A stretch of DNA of 8,564 nucleotides, from the NCBI GenBank assembly GCA_948528155.1, contig CAOSZT010000090.1, forward strand, positions 1 to 8,564, in the 5' to 3' direction. Positions 6,819 through 8,564 of the stretch are shown here, in pieces. Within the stretch, counting starts at the first letter, position 1; each line of letters opens with the position of its first letter. The translations under genes and the position numbers were made by a program. This DNA comes from an uncultured Clostridia bacterium (GTDB taxonomy: Bacteria > Bacillota > Clostridia > TANB77 > CAG-508). The notes under the pieces are model-generated. The model was not told where the DNA came from, ran no database searches, and saw nothing but the letters and a program-made list of their open reading frames with translations.

Positions 6819-7613
6819 ATGGAAAATATAATATACAATTTATTAATATATTTTATAGTATATTCTATTGGAGGATGGGTATTAGAAGGGATATTTAGGA
6901 GTTTTTGTGAAAAAAAGATAATAAACACAGGATTTTTAAATGGTCCTTTTTGCCCTATCTATGGAATAGCAACTATAATAATGATACTATTTTTAGAAAA
7001 ATTTCAAAATAATATAATAATATTATTTATAATATCATTTTTTCTATTATCAATGTGGGAATATATAGTTGGATTACTATTAGAAAAAATTTTTAAAACA
7101 AGATATTGGGATTATTCAGACCACAAAATAAACATAAAAGGAAGAGTATGTTTAACAAACTCAATATATTGGGGAATATTAGGAATACTTTTTATAAAAT
7201 ACATACATCCATTTGTAGAAAAAAATATAACATCTATTAATCCAATTGTATTAAAAAATGCAACATTAATAATATCTTGCTTATTCATAATAGACACAAT
7301 AATAAGTGTTATTTCAACTATAAATATAAAATTAACACTACATAAAATAGAAGAACTAAATAATCAAATTAAAGAAAAAATAGAAGAACTTAAAAACTTA
7401 AGTAACCAAAACATGAAAACAGAAATTATAGAGGCAATGCAAAATAAAATAATAGCTTTAAAGAAAAGAAAAAATAGGATATTTAGAAAACTATATAAAA
7501 GAGTATACAGACTAAAAAAAGCATTCCCACACTTACAAAATAATGAAATAACAGAAATACTAAGCAAAAAATTAGAATTTATAAAAAAGGACAAAACTAA
7601 GGAGGAAAAATGA
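6819..7613 (+). CDS. Polytopic membrane protein, putative ABC-transporter type IV (CmpB-like) family, with coiled-coil tail
   Basis: A protein of 264 residues. Residues 1-170 match the Pfam family called putative ABC-transporter type IV (ABC_trans_CmpB). Recognisable motifs are GGWVLEGIFR (18-27), NTGFLNGPFCPIYG (36-49) and the conserved segment around E81-Y82 and Y96-W97-D98-Y99. About five hydrophobic helices are seen (5-24, 47-61, 66-88, 114-130, 146-170). Basic loops suggest N-terminus outside and C-terminus inside. Residues about 172-264 form a long, Lys/Glu-rich coiled-coil-like cytoplasmic tail. No ATPase partner is encoded nearby, so the transporter name should not be taken literally; the biochemical role of the family is unclear to me. 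AGAAGG at 6807-6812 is the ribosome binding site. The TGA stop overlaps the next start (ATGA), implying translational coupling and possibly contact with that protein. Confidence 0.85.
   Translation: MENIIYNLLIYFIVYSIGGWVLEGIFRSFCEKKIINTGFLNGPFCPIYGIATIIMILFLEKFQNNIIILFIISFFLLSMWEYIVGLLLEKIFKTRYWDYSDHKINIKGRVCLTNSIYWGILGILFIKYIHPFVEKNITSINPIVLKNATLIISCLFIIDTIISVISTINIKLTLHKIEELNNQIKEKIEELKNLSNQNMKTEIIEAMQNKIIALKKRKNRIFRKLYKRVYRLKKAFPHLQNNEITEILSKKLEFIKKDKTKEEK
7599..7605 (+). promoter_or_regulatory. Perfect ribosome binding site inside the preceding gene's end
   Basis: AAGGAGG sits within the last codons of the CmpB-like gene, 4 bases before the ATG at 7610. The full-strength site and the ATGA overlap suggest coupled but efficient translation of the GGDEF protein. 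Confidence 0.8.
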
Positions 7614-8539
7614 TACAAGAGATATATATAATAGATGATGATGAATCTTCAATATTAGTATTTAGAGAATTATTCAAAGATGACAAAGAATATAAATTTA
7701 TAAGTGTAACATCAGACAAAATAGACATAGCACTAAAAAATATACCATCAATAATAATAATAAATGAAGATGCAGTTGATGTAAATGTACTAGATTTATG
7801 TAAAAAAATCAGAAAAGATGAAGACAATAGTATAACTCCAATAATAGTAGTATCTTCTAATGATGATAAACAACATAGAATAAAAATATTACAAGAATCA
7901 GTTGAATATTATATAAAAAAACCAGTAAATGCAGATTATCTTTACTTTACAATAAAAAATCTAAATAGATTATTAAACATAAATAGAAGAATAAGTCCAC
8001 TAACAGGACTACCAGGAAATGTACAAATTCATGCAGAACTAAAAAAAAGAATATCAAATAAAGAAGTTTTTTCTGTATTATATCTAGACATAGACAATTT
8101 TAAAGCCTACAATGATGTATATGGATTTTTAAAAGGAGACGAAATAATAAAATTTACAGCTGACACAATAATAAGATGTGTACATGAACACATACCAAAT
8201 GGATCATTTGTAGGACATATTGGTGGCGATGACTTTATAGCCATACTTCCAATAATCCACTCAGAAAAAATATGTGAAAGTATAATTGCAAATTTTGATT
8301 CAGAAGTAATAAAATTTTTTACAGAAAAAGATGTAGAAAATGGATATATAGAAGTTGCAAATAGAAAAGGAGTAATTGAACAATTCCCACTTACATCAAT
8401 TTCTATTGCTGTAGTTGAAGCAGACAAAGGAAGATTTGCAAATATGCTAGAAATAGGAGAGATTGGAGCTCAAGTTAAACATTTAGCCAAATCTATAATG
8501 GGTAGTAGCTATTCTATTGACAGAAGAAAAAATATATAA
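7610..8539 (+). CDS. Receiver-GGDEF protein (diguanylate cyclase-like) with degenerate phosphoacceptor
   Basis: A cytoplasmic protein of 309 residues. Residues about 3-121 form a receiver domain: acidic pocket D9-D10-D11, Ser82 in the Thr/Ser switch position and Lys104-Pro105. Ungapped comparison with the usual PDLIILD...LELCKKIR stretch puts Asn52 where the phosphorylated Asp should be. Residues about 128-305 form a GGDEF domain: PLTGLPGN (130-137), LDIDNFKAYND (159-169, with metal-site Asp160 and guanine-site Asn168), GD at 176-177 and the signature HIGGDDF (203-209). The family makes c-di-GMP from two GTP. Here the signature is GGDDF rather than GG[DE]EF, and the RxxD product-inhibition site is absent (Pro196 and Ser199 at those positions). 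It is the last gene of the operon and overlaps the upstream gene by 4 bases. It may be an active cyclase, a GTP or c-di-GMP sensor, or inactive. Confidence 0.9.
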   Translation: MIQEIYIIDDDESSILVFRELFKDDKEYKFISVTSDKIDIALKNIPSIIIINEDAVDVNVLDLCKKIRKDEDNSITPIIVVSSNDDKQHRIKILQESVEYYIKKPVNADYLYFTIKNLNRLLNINRRISPLTGLPGNVQIHAELKKRISNKEVFSVLYLDIDNFKAYNDVYGFLKGDEIIKFTADTIIRCVHEHIPNGSFVGHIGGDDFIAILPIIHSEKICESIIANFDSEVIKFFTEKDVENGYIEVANRKGVIEQFPLTSISIAVVEADKGRFANMLEIGEIGAQVKHLAKSIMGSSYSIDRRKNI

Positions 8540-8564
8540 ATAATAAAAATATATGATTTAACTT
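8540..8564. other. Short non-coding end of the window
   Basis: There are 25 AT-rich bases after the GGDEF stop codon. No terminator hairpin is visible before the window ends, so the operon may continue to the right. Confidence 0.6.

Noticed and set aside
6819..7613. Assigning the second operon gene as a genuine ABC importer permease
   Set aside because: No ATP-binding cassette or substrate-binding protein is nearby and the family name rests on an old prediction; only family membership is claimed.
276..8539. Alternative genetic code (TGA as Trp), considered because of the extreme AT content
   Set aside because: TGA ends the CmpB-like gene within the ATGA overlap and all tryptophans seen are TGG.

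Overview
The window is very AT-rich DNA with A-rich coding strands and strong AGGAGG-type ribosome binding sites. TAA, TAG and TGA are all used as stops and Trp is TGG, so the genetic code is the ordinary bacterial one. A Gram-positive thioester adhesin with Cna-B-like repeats, the base composition and the protein families all suggest a low-GC gut-type clostridium (Bacillota, Clostridia). That placement is inference; no marker gene is present.

Layout: (1) Positions 1-275 are non-coding and carry two well-formed sigma-A-type promoters pointing right. (2) Positions 276-5456 encode one giant secreted surface protein of 1726 residues. It has a signal peptide, an N-terminal thioester domain with a visible Cys/Gln pair, four Cna-B/SpaA-like repeats with Lys/Glu/Asn isopeptide candidates, four larger DUF11-like blocks, and a C-terminal membrane anchor. 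The anchor follows a pentapeptide that resembles, but is not, LPXTG. A strong intrinsic terminator follows. (3) Positions 5497-5705 hold no gene but contain an unexplained structured element with mutually exclusive pairings and an unusually GC-rich core. A near-consensus extended -10 promoter comes next. (4) Positions 5810-8539 form a compact three-gene operon (16-nt gap, then a 4-nt ATGA overlap). It encodes a single-pass membrane protein with three Ig-like extracellular repeats, a five-helix membrane protein of the 'putative ABC-transporter type IV / CmpB' family with a long basic coiled-coil tail, and a receiver-GGDEF protein.

How they may work together (inference): the first unit makes a long covalent adhesin stiffened by isopeptide bonds. 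The second looks like an envelope-to-cytoplasm module, with an external beta-sandwich protein, a polytopic membrane protein with a cytoplasmic coiled coil, and a diguanylate-cyclase-like output. The receiver of the last protein appears to have Asn where the phosphoacceptor Asp should be, and its signature is GGDDF with no inhibitory RxxD site. It may therefore be controlled by protein contact rather than by a histidine kinase. Adhesion is commonly controlled by c-di-GMP, so the adjacency is suggestive, but no c-di-GMP riboswitch is visible and the two units have separate promoters.
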